A stretch of 64,000 nt of DNA from Sphagnum compactum (taxonomy: Eukaryota > Bryophyta > Sphagnopsida > Sphagnales), in assembly GCA_965153455.1 (NCBI GenBank), contig OZ234494.1:1736001-1800000 (forward strand), written 5' to 3'. A model generated the notes under the pieces. That model was not told the origin of the DNA. It made no database searches and worked only from the letters and a program-made list of their open reading frames with translations. The position numbers and the translations under genes are program-made. Below, in pieces: positions 36,320 to 48,800 of the stretch. How positions within the stretch are numbered: the stretch's first letter is position 1; every line of letters begins with the position of its first letter.

Positions 36320-38480
36320 AGAATTTGGCGTAGTAGGTTTCATTGGTTTTTAGGAAAAGTCTTGTGCTTCATAACAATATTTAATTTGGAATTATTGGCA
36401 TATGTCAGTAAATTCCAATGCAATAGTAGGTACGTTCCACCTTTAATCTTTCATGGAAATACAATAACTAAATTGTGTAGAGTTTGTTGTTAAGGACTTA
36501 CAAGAACATGAAATTTGAGAGGAATGTACAAAAGATGCAACTAAAAGCATGTCATTATTTTTTTGACGTGGAAGGCATTGGCATAGGTGGTGATGTCAAC
36601 ATTGAGGTCATTGAATTAGGCTTTGGAGATAGTTAGGTTCAAACCTTGCCAACATTTAACACATCATTGACATGTAATCATCGTGCATGGTAGGTCATAG
36701 TATCACCATCTATGGCGAAAAAAAATTGTTTTCATAATGTATTGGTCATAGGATGTTGGAAGTAGTCATGTGAAAAACCTTTCATAGACTACACAAAGTC
36801 CATTATGATGATTTTAAATTACCCAACAACTTTAAAACAAAAGGTGATAAAAAAGGATGTGGTTATTAAAGACAAGGGATTGTAGAGACAAGAATAACTT
36901 AGTAACAAAGAAAAATTGTCATTGACAAAGAAAACAAACAAATAGGAAAACAAAGACTTTTGAAAATAAAGACAAAAAAAAGGTTCAATGAAACCTAATC
37001 GACAAAGTGCATTGTTCAACAAGGTGACACACTACATGGAGCAATGGAAAATAGGAAAGCCAAACAAGCAAGACTAAATAACAACCATTTGGAAGTAATA
37101 TAACCTTCATGAATGTACAAACCAGTGTTGGCCAATTATTGAAAAACGACTCAAGTATCAACTAGGGTCTTGGTCCATGTATCATATAACTTACTTGTTA
37201 GTTCCATTTCCAAGAAATACCCAATCAAAAACTACCCAACTTGGTATTAGGATTTTAGATATCTTGTAAATACCCTATTGGTAGAATATTAGTTTTAAAA
37301 AGTTCAATACCATATTGATACCCTAATGGGGACTTACATGGGTCATTTTTTTCATCCAAGCACCTTCATCCATTAAGGGACTTTTTATTCTGTATAACTA
37401 AAACATCACAAACTTCCTGGGGAAAAATAATTATGTAAAAATAATGAGAAATTATATATAATGTAATTTGGATCAAATATCATTCTTTAGTCATTTCAAT
37501 AAATGTTCAAATTATATTGTATTATCATAGTATCAACATAAACATAATTATTCTTTAAAATTATATAATTTTCAGTCTCCTTGAATGTAAAATTTTACAT
37601 TTGTGCCATGAAAATAATGATAAAATGACAAACCATTATTCTTTTCATCATCATAATCATCGAATTAATAAGTCAAAACCATTATTCATTATGTTTATAT
37701 ATTTTCAACAAACATTTTATCAACAATAAAACAATAAAGTGAAAAATACACAACAATGATGTGAAAAAAACTTAATAAATAACATAAATCTAATGATTCA
37801 TTATAATCATATTGAAATTTTTCCTAAGGAAATTTGTGATGAACCCTAAACCATGAGTCTTTCTTTCATGTGTCATTTTTAACTTTGCATTCAGCGATGT
37901 TTTCCTACTTGCTGTTGGGATAAATTATCACGTTTGGCTACAATAGCCCCAAACACAACAATCCATCCCAATAGTGAAATCCTTGAATGTTATTGTGAAC
38001 ATTGAGGACAAATATTGAAGCATTGTTGGGGGTCCATGATGGCAAATTTTCCTTTCAACTCACAACAATTCAATTGACGCACCCATTAATAAGTAATTTC
38101 CCCTCTCTATTGTGTCTACTTATGTTCATTGTTGATGTTGCTTTTATCTTTGTTTTGTTGGGTGTTGTCCATTAAGTCTATGGGACTAAATGCATAGTGA
38201 TGAAATTGCACTGCAAAAATAGATTCGCATGAATTGTTTAAGGGTTTCAATTTCAAATTCTAAATTTTGAAGTTCATCAAAGGAATTTTTAATTAATTCA
38301 TCAATGTCCAATTGTACTAGATTTTGGATTTAAAAAATTCCATTGTAATCAAAATCCAAATGGCAAATTAGATTGAAACATTTGATATAAATGTGCATAT
38401 GCATTAGGGATTTGATTGTGAGGATGTTCACTTGAAATTGGGGAATTTAACTAAGGATTTTGGGCTAGTAGTTCATTTGA
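36320..38480. other. Gene-less, very AT-rich region
   Basis: No supported gene. Long A/T-biased stretches lie at 37430-37800; otherwise only short frames. Confidence 0.4.
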
Positions 38481-40245
38481 TTTTGATGCCAAATGAACCA
38501 TCTACATTTGACATCATTGCAACGCCCAATGACTTGGATGAGGAAATAGAAATTGCATGGGAGGCTCTAAAGGTTCAATTCATCATGAATTAGAAAGCAT
38601 GGGTCCCTCACTACAAGTTGTTCCTCCCTTGGAATTTTTTTTGTGATGAGTGATGGCAATTAGCCATATCCTATTCTATTTCAAATTATGTGTTGTGTGA
38701 TTTACCATTATGTTTACCTAAATTAAAGTGCTGGTAGTACCACCACAAGGAAAAAAGGTATGATTTCTTATAACCAACAAGATGGGACTACTTTTATGGA
38801 AAAACAGATCTTGGGCGAGCATCCAGTTACTTAGTGCAAGTGGAAAAATATTAATGTGGCTTTTAATTCAGAGGAGCTACATTGAAAAAGTCCAAAAAAA
38901 GATTTATCATTCGTTAAGGGGCCATCATAGATAATTTTGGGAATGGTAATCCTTATAAGAGGGATGATGCACAAAAACAAAAATTTATGGAGGACATGTT
39001 ATTGATTATTGTCAAAGCTTACATGCCTTTTTTTAATGTAGAACATTAATGGCACTTGGTCATGTGTTAGAATCCTTGAATTGTGTTTCTAAATTGTAAG
39101 CAAATGGTTCAACATGCCATCCCTTTAATGGTGGCTAAGACAATGGACCAATATGTAATTCCTACTTTGGATTTATGTATTACAATAAAAACTTCTTTTG
39201 ATTTATGAATGTCTAGATCTTGACATGATATGTTTGTTTCTGTGATTAAATAAACTCACTGTGGGTGCCTTGCCATGTGATAATGATATTTTTTGAAACC
39301 ACTGATATGTCTAGAATCGCAATGGCAGCATAGGTCAAGGATTTCCTATCATCATACAATTTATTAAACAAATTAATTGCTTATGTGAAGCACAAGGGTG
39401 GCAATCTATCCACTCTTGCACAAGCTCTTATTTCAATTTTCAACGATGGTCCTTTGTAGTTCCTTGGCAGGGGTCGTGTTTTAGCCATGTTTTCAACAAA
39501 ACATGCCAATCAAACCCAAGGATACTGGATACTCTGGATGCCCTAAATTCCGCCCTTTCAATCAGTGTGTGTATGCAAAATTAGATTTATCAATATGAGA
39601 TTATCCTTTCAATTTTGTGAACAAGGATTTTGAATATCAATTGGGGCATTGTGGGTGCAAATGAAGGCAGAAGTTCAGGTTGTATTGGTTCCATTTCTGG
39701 CATTTACATCTTTTTACAATGCTAATAAGGCTTATGACATGTTGTCATTAATGTTGGACCCACATTTTAAATCCCTTGATGTGGTGAAGGCGTTTGTTGG
39801 ATGAGCAAAAGTGATACAAATTGTGGTTAAATATGATAGCAAGACTCTATTGCCATTGTTGGTGGTTGCTTTTCATTTGTGAAACCCCACCACTGATGGC
39901 TTGATTAAAGCAACATTAGTTGATGATGATTCCATCTTTAGGACAGTGACCTTAAATGTAACCACGTTGCATGGGTTGTTGAAGAATGAATTGGGCTTAT
40001 TCTACCATTTGCATGTGAAAGCTAGAAGATTTTGTATTGCCCTTGATTTGGTGGAAGTACCATGAAACATAAATTTCAAATGTTTCTTTTGTGCTCAACA
40101 AATCTCAGGGATTCCTAATCCCAAATTGAAACTAAGAAAATTTTCAGCATAGCTGCAGTGTTAATAAGCCTCCAATGCTATAGGTTGGGAGTTGACAATT
40201 TGGACAAGTTGGTGATGATAATGAAAATTTGATCAACTGATTTAA
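38480..40245 (+). pseudogene. hAT-superfamily transposase, nearly full length but decayed
   Basis: Would have been the DNA transposase of a hAT element. Reading on + across many stops and frame changes: a leader with DIIATPNDLDEEIEIAWEAL (38511-38570); a BED-finger-like region with KKGMISYNQQDGTTF...ILGEHP..CKW (about 38750-38850); a middle part with NPYKRDDAQKQKFMEDML (about 38949-39002), MVAKTMDQYVIPTLDLCIT (about 39130-39185) and LLNKLIAYVKHKGGNLSTLA (about 39361-39420); MLDPHFKSLDVVKAFVG (about 39751-39801); and a C-terminal dimerisation region with SQIETKKIFSIAAVL and LGVDNLDKLVMIMK (about 40115-40235). All parts are in the correct order, so this is an inactivated full-length copy. No terminal inverted repeats were found around it. 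Confidence 0.8.
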
Positions 40246-40526
40246 ACAATTTCAAGAACCCAAAACTAGAAGGTTATAACAAAATCAAAGAACCATCCTA
40301 AATTGGTGTATGCCAATGTCAGGTGGTTATCAAGGTGGTTGTTAGGATTCATAATCATGGTTCTCAAAAAAAATTCAAAAACTCAGTTTCAACATATAAC
40401 CGTGATTCCCAAAATATTTGAGATCATCATATAACCGACTGGAAAACCTTGGGTTCTTTACCAGTTCTTCAATGAAAACTGCATTCTCCTAAACTTTCTT
40501 TGAAGGGTTTTGATAGCCTAGAGTAA

Positions 40527-41021
40527 GAGCATCCCAAGTGGTGCTCAGTATGTGACTCTGCACAAATATTTCTCATAGCCAAGTTTAGTTTTTATTTTTG
40601 GTTCCCCACCCATCAAACTAAAAGGAGGACTGCAACCAGGTGGGAGACTGTTAATAACAAACCGCCTAGACCAATCAATACGATTTGCCAATCAGAAAGG
40701 GAGAGTAGAAGTGAGTTCATATTTATCAGGCTCTTCTCTCGCAGTTGCACCTTTTTGCTGTGCCTTTGACAAGCCTCAGCAAATTGTGCAAAAATGTTGG
40801 CCAAAATGTGACCTTACAAAATAGCTCCAATTTTTGGGTCCCATGTGGGGTTGTAACTTGGTATTGGCCAACTTGATAGTTTGATTGGTCCAGGTGAGTT
40901 GCTATTAGTAGTCTCTCACCTATTTGCAGTCCCAATTTTAGTTTTACGGGTAGGGTTTGAAAAGAGTAAATAACTTAACTTGGATGGGAGGAGAAATGTT
41001 TTTGCAGGCTTGGAGATGATC
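40527..41021. mobile_element. PIF/Harbinger-like MITE, copy 3, foldback form, TAA target duplication
   Basis: The left end GAGCATCCCAAGTGGTGCTC and right end ...CTTGGAGATGATC are inverted and flanked by TAA on both sides (40524-40526 and 41022-41024). The internal core occurs twice in opposite orientation: TTAATAACAAACCGCCTAGACC (about 40651) and the complement GGTCCAGGTGAGTTGCTATTA (about 40889). This copy is therefore an inverted partial dimer of the family seen at 34.1 and 34.6 kb. Confidence 0.8.
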
Positions 41022-41024
41022 TAA

Positions 41025-43430
41025 GATGTGACCATCAATCCATCTAACTGAAGGGAAACATAGGAGATCAACATTGACTAAATTCTTGGATGGATGTAAC
41101 CGGTGTTTTTTTTTTTGGGTCCAAACTTTTGCACAAATGCTACAAATAAAAATGAAAAGAGAATATGCTGTTTCACGAAAGGAAAGGTAAGGTGCAAGGT
41201 AAAGTGAAGGTGATTGTCTCCTTCACCCTACTCCCTCATGGAAAAGAACCAAACTCAAATCCTCACTCCACACCTGCCACCCCCTTCTCCCCTTCCCAAA
41301 AAAAGATAACACTAACCTTTCCAACTGCGTGGTTAGCAATCTCATTAGTTGTTAGAAATTTTTATTTTTCACACAATTTGTGACCATTTTTCACGTAAGG
41401 GTTGGGAGTATGGGCTTGTATTAAGACGCATGCAGTAATGTCATATTGACAATCTTTCTTCATTAATGAAACTCAAATCAGACAAACATAGACAACAGCT
41501 GCTGATTCCTTATGAGCCTAATCTGACTTTGTTGGCCTTGCCTACCAAGGCAAGGATATTGTGTTTAGATTCATTATAGAGTATAGTAGATTAATGGATT
41601 TTGGCCCCTAGGTAATAGGTCTATTTTTATATGAGGATTCTTGAAAGATGATAACTTGGCTTGTGTTGAAATTTGAGATTAGGTATAGAGTTATAATATC
41701 TTGAAGGATTTTGGTTTCTTTTAGAAGATTTTTTGAAGATTATATTTTCGCATGGTGAAATATTTGAGTTTTCATAACTCTTCTTTTGCCTGAAGATACT
41801 TTTTAATGCAAATGGCAAGGTCACACAGTGTGACACACCCCTTTGTTGTTTCATCATTCTTTGTTTGATTTTGACTGAAATTTTTACAAGAATGTAATTT
41901 CTGAATATGTAAATGTTGAACTCAATTGATGGATTTGTAATCTCATTCATGGACAAGTAGATTGGGCCAAACTTCTAGCTAAAAGCTTTGAATAGAGATA
42001 AAATTATTGTAAGAGGGTTTTTGTGGAGAAAGGCCACATTATTGCCCAATCCTCCAGCAAGGACTTGGAAATCCATGGTTCCGCAACATTGAATCGTCCA
42101 ATTTATCCACTGACCCCATTATAATCCACTCTTTCAACCCATTAACGAGGGCTACATGGTTGCCCAATCCTCCCACAACAAGTTTCAAAGCCAAGCGAGG
42201 CCATCTGTTTTGGGAACACCTTGTTCTGAGGTTGTTACCTCGCATAAAGCACCAGCAAAATTATTTTGTACGTTGGGTTCTTGCACTTCGTACATGGGGG
42301 GGCCACAATGAACCAGCACCCACCAGCACATCATCCACTGGATGCCTGTTATTACTCGGTTGTGGATGAACCTCACCTGAGTTAGTATTATGGTTTCACT
42401 TTGGTAGGTGGCAAATGAATGGTGGCAATCCCTGAATCCTTGTAAGCACTAGGGTTACTTGAAACTAACTCCTTGTCAATTGTGTTAACCGTAGAATAAA
42501 TAAAAAATAGTAAATTTGATTCATTCAGTTTTTGAATTAATTGTCAAAATCTTACACACATCTGTGATTAAAATGAAATAACAATCCTAAACCTTAAACC
42601 CTAAACTTTAAACTTTAAATCAACAACGGGTTTCCTTGAATGCTTGTACAAAGTAGGGTTACTTATAAAACTCTTTGATTTTTTTGTTCTTTGTCAATTG
42701 TGTCAGTGGAAGAATAAGAAAATATGGTGAATTTGGGTTCTATCTGGGGTTTTGAGTGAGTGAATTTTCTGGTCATAGTTCTAATGAGTGCAATTTTTGA
42801 CAATTTCCAACAGAGTAAAAAATTGCAAGACCATGAGGTGATGCTGGTTTTAGGGGTAGCACTAGCTATTGCATACTAGGGAGGTAGGTTCTTTGGACAA
42901 CACTTGGCTACTAGGTAAGGAAAAGGCCAGTAAATGGTTTGGCATGTATACTAAGGGACAGTGGGTTGGTACTATGTAGGTAATTTAAATAACTAGTGTG
43001 CTAACCACTGGGGTCCTCTAATACTTCGACAGAATATGGTTTTTCCATCTGCAGTATGCCTTGGCCTCATAACAAATGTGGAAGGAAAATTATCTGATTT
43101 CATCTATTTAAATATAATGTTTCATCCACTTACTTATGGTGTTTCATCCATTTACTTATAATGGTTCATCCATTTAACTATAGTGGTTCATCCATTTCAA
43201 TGTGAAATATATGTGGGGGGTGTTGGCTCATGACACATGTGCGAGGTAAATTACATGGTTTCACAAATGTAAAATACTAAGGTGGTTTGACATGACTATG
43301 TGCCATGCACACTAATCTAGATTTTCTTATGAACTTGTTCAATGACATTTTTCCGTGATTGGGAATTTGCAGTTGGTTTGGAATGTTTTTGATTTGTTAC
43401 CTTTGATTTCAAACTAAATAATTCTCCCTA
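41025..43430. other. Gene-less region
   Basis: No supported gene. A short telomere-like stretch CCTAAACCTTAAACCCTAAA lies at about 42586. ATGGTTCATCCATTTA-like units repeat three or four times at 43110-43200. Confidence 0.4.
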
Positions 43431-43439
43431 ACAAGAGTC

Positions 43440-44090
43440 CAGACCTTCTACCACTACGGTAGTTAACTACTTTAACTATTTTTTTCATCCTCGGGTTGTG
43501 ACAACCACTAAGTTAACTATGCCTTTAAGGTCCAGCCTCTGACCACCACTATAGTTAACTAACTATTGTGAGCTCAGTGATCATGCACCACTAAAGTTAA
43601 CTAGCCTTGGACGACGAACGCCTTTTATTGAACTTATACAATCTTTTCAGACAGGAGAATTATCATTGTCATCGTCAGTGTCTTCTTCTTCCTTCTCTTT
43701 TTCTTCACCTCCATCATATAGTGCCATTACTGGTCGCTTTGGAATGTCAAGAATGTAAGTGCAGTAAAAAACGGTGCTTCTCACAGGAATCCCGGGGACC
43801 AAGGAGGATTCACAATGCGTATGTGAGTGTGGTACTGTGAGGGACATGGATGAACTAATATATATGTATATTAGGTATGCAAAGTCCCAATCCTGCCTGC
43901 AGTTAACTACCTATAATGTGTTGACGCATATATGCACCACTATAGTTAACTAACTATTGTGAGCTCAGTGATCATGCATCACTATAGTTAACTAGCTTCG
44001 GCAGAGGATCAATATGGTGCACCACTAGTCACCACTTAGTGTACTTAGTGACGTTTTAGTGCCAAAAAAATTTTAGTGGTAGAAGGTCTG
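43440..44090. mobile_element. Non-autonomous hAT element with 8-bp target duplication
   Basis: A complete element: the left end CAGACCTTCTACCACTA and the right end TAGTGGTAGAAGGTCTG are perfect 17-base inverted repeats. The same eight bases CAAGAGTC flank it at 43432-43439 and 44091-44098. An 8-base duplication and CAG...CTG ends identify the hAT superfamily. Seven copies of GTTAACTA lie inside (near 43461, 43512, 43553, 43598, 43899, 43941, 43986), as expected for subterminal transposase-binding motifs, and a segment of about 45 bases with AACTATTGTGAGCTCAGTGATC is present on both sides. The centre (about 43617-43880) differs from the flanks and holds a coding-like - strand frame. The intact ends suggest relatively recent movement by a transposase supplied elsewhere. 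Confidence 0.93.
43640..43850 (-). pseudogene. Coding-like insert carried inside the hAT element
   Basis: On - the frame reads VPGIPVRSTVFYCTYILDIP, then KRPVMALYDGG, then a run of Glu/Lys and Asp ending EEDTDDDNDNSPV. The acidic tail and balanced N-terminal half look like a piece of a real protein, not transposon ends. It may be a captured host exon (Pack-type hAT) or the surviving scrap of the element's own gene. I do not recognise the source. Confidence 0.4.
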
Positions 44091-44109
44091 CAAGAGTCAG
44101 AGGTAAATT

Positions 44110-45840
44110 ATCTTTAGAAAGTGGGATGACATGTTGCCTGATGGACTTAAGGACTGTTTTACACACTTGGTAGAAGCTCAACTCACAACTAGAAACTACT
44201 GAAAAAATTAGCCCCATAGTCAATCTTGTGAAACCCCCTTGTTTATGCAACTCAAAAGGTGAAAATAGACACTGAAATAAGTAGACACTAATGTCTATGA
44301 ATTGAATCCTTTTACATAATAAAACTTAATGAAATAAATACTAAGGTATGACATTTAGGGGATCAAATCAAGGGTGAATTCAAAAACCTCAACAACTTGA
44401 GAGCAGGAGGACAGGAAGAGAAAATTTCAACCATTTAGGAAGGAGAGGAAGAAGAAGGAAGAAGAAGTGTACCCACTTTACAGTGCAAATTTGAAAGGCT
44501 GGCAATACAGACATACTCAAATTGACTTCTCCTAGATGTGTTGTGTAAGGAAAATACAGCAAAAGTAGAATTGAAATAATCAATGCACATAGCTCACAGC
44601 TTTACAGAGCTGATGAACCATAGAGTACAGAAGTCTTCCTACAAGAGATACACAAACAAAACTACTGCATCTGAAAATGGATCAGAGGATTAATAGTTTG
44701 ATAGGCCATCCACTCAATCAATGTCTCAAACACAACAGCATTGAAACTCAAATCATAGTAACAGAACAATGGATGCAGGAAACTCTGAGGAATGAAGTGG
44801 TTAATGCAACATATTAGAGGAAGCGCAGTGGTTAGCACACTAGCAAGACACATTCTATGGAAATTAACGTGTAAATTACATGAGCATATTTGGTACAACA
44901 TGACAAAGTTTTTTAAAGTTTAAATTGTTGTGATCTTCTTTCATAATTTTCTTTTACTCTTTGAAAAAAATTGGTGTTGATGTTTCATTTTGCATAAAAT
45001 ACATATAAAACATAATTATGACCTTTCTTTTTTATCATGTACAAACACAAAATGCATTTGTAATCCATATTGAAAAGTACATTTTTAACATTTCAAACCT
45101 ACTTAAATAAAAACTTAGTTTTAAAACACTTAACATTGTCATCATTAAAATATTCAAGTTCCAAAAAAATGTGTATTTAATGTGCATAATGGCTCAAACA
45201 TTAATAACATATTATTTGGATAATTCAAACTGAAAAGTCTGCTTGATCTAGACATGCAAAGCACAGGCAGGAGAACTATGATGCTTGCCACCCAGTAGAC
45301 TTTGGATGGAGAGCAAGATTGTCTCTGTACATCCATTAATCCAAGAGGTTGAGCTGTGGATTCAAATCGCTTGTGTGCTACCAACAAGCATAGTCAATAG
45401 TACAGCTCTTGAAATAATAAGGAAATGTACTATCCATATGGGATGAAGTGCAGTTGTAAACAAGGCTAAGGAGGCATTGGGTAATTAGGCTTTCCCTACA
45501 ACTGCAGTCAGCTTCATACAATAAATAATTGTTTCTGCCAAAAAATGTGACACAGATATCACTGGCATGAACAGAAATGAAAAGTACCATATCTCTGCTA
45601 TTGCTGCTTATGTTCAAATGCCACCTTGCAATAACATCTGGAACCTTGGAGAAAATAAGAAGGCAAAGATATAATTGTACCCCATTTCAAAAGACCAAGG
45701 TAGGTATGCGCTTCATCCACAGAAGTGCAGATGTAGGAGCTCCTCTTTCACATCCAATATGGGCTCAAATCCCAAAATGTAATTTGTAGCAGACATCCCT
45801 TCCAGATTACTCTGAAGAAGCAGATTCTGTCCGCTGGCTT
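44110..45840. other. Intergenic downstream of the MFS gene
   Basis: No further gene recognised. The part next to 45844 should include the 3' untranslated region of the MFS gene. Short - strand frames (44389-44583, 45154-45387) look random. Confidence 0.4.
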
Positions 45841-45843
45841 GAA

Positions 45844-48800
45844 TTAAATATTCAGAGGTTCTGATTCAGAATCTACTCCCTTCTCTGCAACCCAGGCCTC
45901 AACTGATCCTGCAAATGAGTAAAATGGTAGTTAGACATGTGCCTTTCAGCAATCCAGACCGTTGTGCAGATGGGGAAATCCTGTTCTGCAACACTATCAT
46001 CCTGACGTCATTTACATTGTCAAGAGGTTCTCCTTAGTTGCATTGAGAGGACTAATGTGTGAATAGTTGTTGCTGAACTCACATTGGAAAAAAATGTTCG
46101 TAATCTTCCAGCTAGTAATGTCCTATTAGTTCTTGGAAACTTACCTTGCCTCCAGCTCTAGAAGCAGAGACATCAGAAGAGAAATTGCAACTGGAGAGCC
46201 TCAAGAAACAATGTACTACTACAACACAAAAAGCAGAAGCAAGTATGAAGAAGATGCAGGATACTACTTTGAGGGTGCATTAAAACTTACTATTTCTGTG
46301 GATCTCTGCAATCACCATGAGGCGTCGCTGGAGAAATGCCGCAAGTAGTAGAAATAGTGCACACATCCCAAACATACCTGTGATAGGGAATGCACTCACC
46401 TGCCAAGCACAATAAGAAGTTAAAAAAGACAAGACCATACAACAGAATGAAAACGTTCTTCTCAAACAAGCATATCTGCAAGACTGCAGAGATAACTCAA
46501 CAAACAAGCAACACAACTAATGATGTCAGAATGCCATGGCAACTATGACAAGACTTTGCTGGCAGTTCCTTCTTACTGCCTTTTTTTCACTACCCTCTGC
46601 CCCAGATGAAGTTGTTGATTCTTCCCTCCATTCATCCTGTTTATATACAAACTCTAAGCACATGGCAAGTATCTCCTGACAGATCAACTGAATACTTCGC
46701 TAACTGACCAAAGATTCACCCTATTCTGCAGCCAAAAAAAGATAAATTGGAGACAATTAACATCTACAAATAGGTGTATTGGGGAGCTAAAGTGGCAGTC
46801 TGCATGGCAAGCTTAAAGGTTTGATTTCACTCACATTATACAAAACAATGCAGACAAAAATGTTGAGTGGAATACGAAAGAAGTTCATGATTGTGCTCCT
46901 GGATTCTTCAGGGAGGTACTGTGATCGCATCTTCATGATAGATGGCCAAAATAAGCCAACACAGGTCTCAAAAAGACAGAAACCAAGCAAGTTGAGGCGG
47001 CCACCTGGTGAGATACCTCCACCTTCAGCAACTGCTGGCTCCACAAGGAACTGCAACACCAAATAGTCAAGACAGCATTTTCAGGAGCAGTACACTTGAA
47101 TCAATGTCTGACGACCAGCATACTGAATTTCTGTCACAAACTGGGAGTAAGCAGAAGACTCAGCCATGATGCTGGCTAGCTGAACTAAACACTAAAGAGA
47201 TGGAGATTACAAAGGAGATCAAGAAGAAAGGGGAACACAAAACCAAAAAGTAACCAGACAAAGACAGTGGAAACAAAGAACATATTCTTTTGAGGACAAC
47301 TGGATGGAGGAAAATTAGTAGCACTGTACCAATTGCTGCTACAGTACCAAGTCTAGTTTCATGCTTATCATGCAGTGTACAGGACCATCATTTCATCCAT
47401 CTAGCATCATACATGCAATGACTACTCTCACATTCATCTCTGACTAGTGCTGCCATTTGGTGACCTCTGTGATTCATGGATGCCTGGCCACTGTTTCCAC
47501 AAAAACCAGCAGATAGAGATGATAATCGTATCCCAAAAACTTGAGAGTAGGAATGCAGAAGTCCAGCCAGTAAGATATCTGCAGAGAGGTCTGAAAATGA
47601 AGGTATTTGAAGAAGCAGAAACCAGGCCACATAGACACCCAAGCTAGCAGGGAATTCTGAACTTACAGTAATCAGCACTGGAAGACACAAAGAACCAGCT
47701 GCAACAAGGAAAACTAGCTGCATGTAGCTTTCCACCTTCAAATCTGTACGTGCCAGAAGGCGTGATGCCAGAGAGCTGCCCAGCATTGAGGCAAGCATAA
47801 AGGTAGCAAAGATGAACCCATGAGGAATGGCCTGTTTATTTGGACTGAGTGCAGGTGTCCAAAGAAACACAAATGTGTACATTGAGCCCTCAAAAAGAGA
47901 CTGGATTGCACCAAGAAGTGCAATTTTCTCATCTGTGCACCCACCAAGCAGCCAACCAACATATGATGAAGGAGGCATCAATTCCAGGCAGTAGAAAAAG
48001 AGTTTAAACAAGCAAGGAGTCACATCCTCAATTAGCATATAAGTGGGAAATGTTCACCTATTTTGAGCAACTTTTGGTTTCCCTTGAACTAGAACTAGAA
48101 AGAGTATTCAGAGTAGTCAGAAAACTATTCTCTCCCCTGCAGACATAGATCCATGAAATAAACATCAAGAAGATCCTACCATTCCTAGAGCACTCTCCAT
48201 CCACAGCCTCATTATACATTGAAAAAAACCAAAGATGCTTAAATAAACAACATCCTGTAACAGTAGTCCAAGCCAGTAGGAATCACAAAACAAAGCAGCC
48301 TTACCAGAGGTAATGGCTAAAGCAGCTTGTTGAAATTGGGCCACAATGGTTTTGCTCTCTGAAGGATCCCCATAGTTTTCTGGCCATGTGTAAATGATGA
48401 TGCCCATGCCTACTGCTAGGAGACATGAAGCTGCATCAAAAGGTGCAACAGGACCAAGGCTGAAACTGCTGACCAGTGTGTTGGCTACAAGCCCCGCCAA
48501 AATAGCAACCAGCCCATTTCCCAGAAAGATCGCCTTTGAGAATGTCAAAGATAACCATTGTGCTTCGAATCCTCTCTGTCAGCACATGTAGAAGAGATTG
48601 ATTATGAGAGTTACTCTTACAATAGCTAAATACAGAAAAATGATTGCACAAATCCCAGTGTGTGTAAAAGACCTGGGACTTAAAAACAAGAAGAATTAAT
48701 CCATTTCATAGTGTAATGACCACCAAATTCTCTGTTATTCATTAATGCTGGCATAATATGTTCCCTGTACCTTGAAGTGCTCTGCAACAAGCCAAGACTC

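Noticed and set aside
42586-42620. Telomere-like CCTAAACCTTAAACCCTAAA as a chromosome end
   Set aside because: Only a few units inside gene-bearing DNA; interstitial at most.
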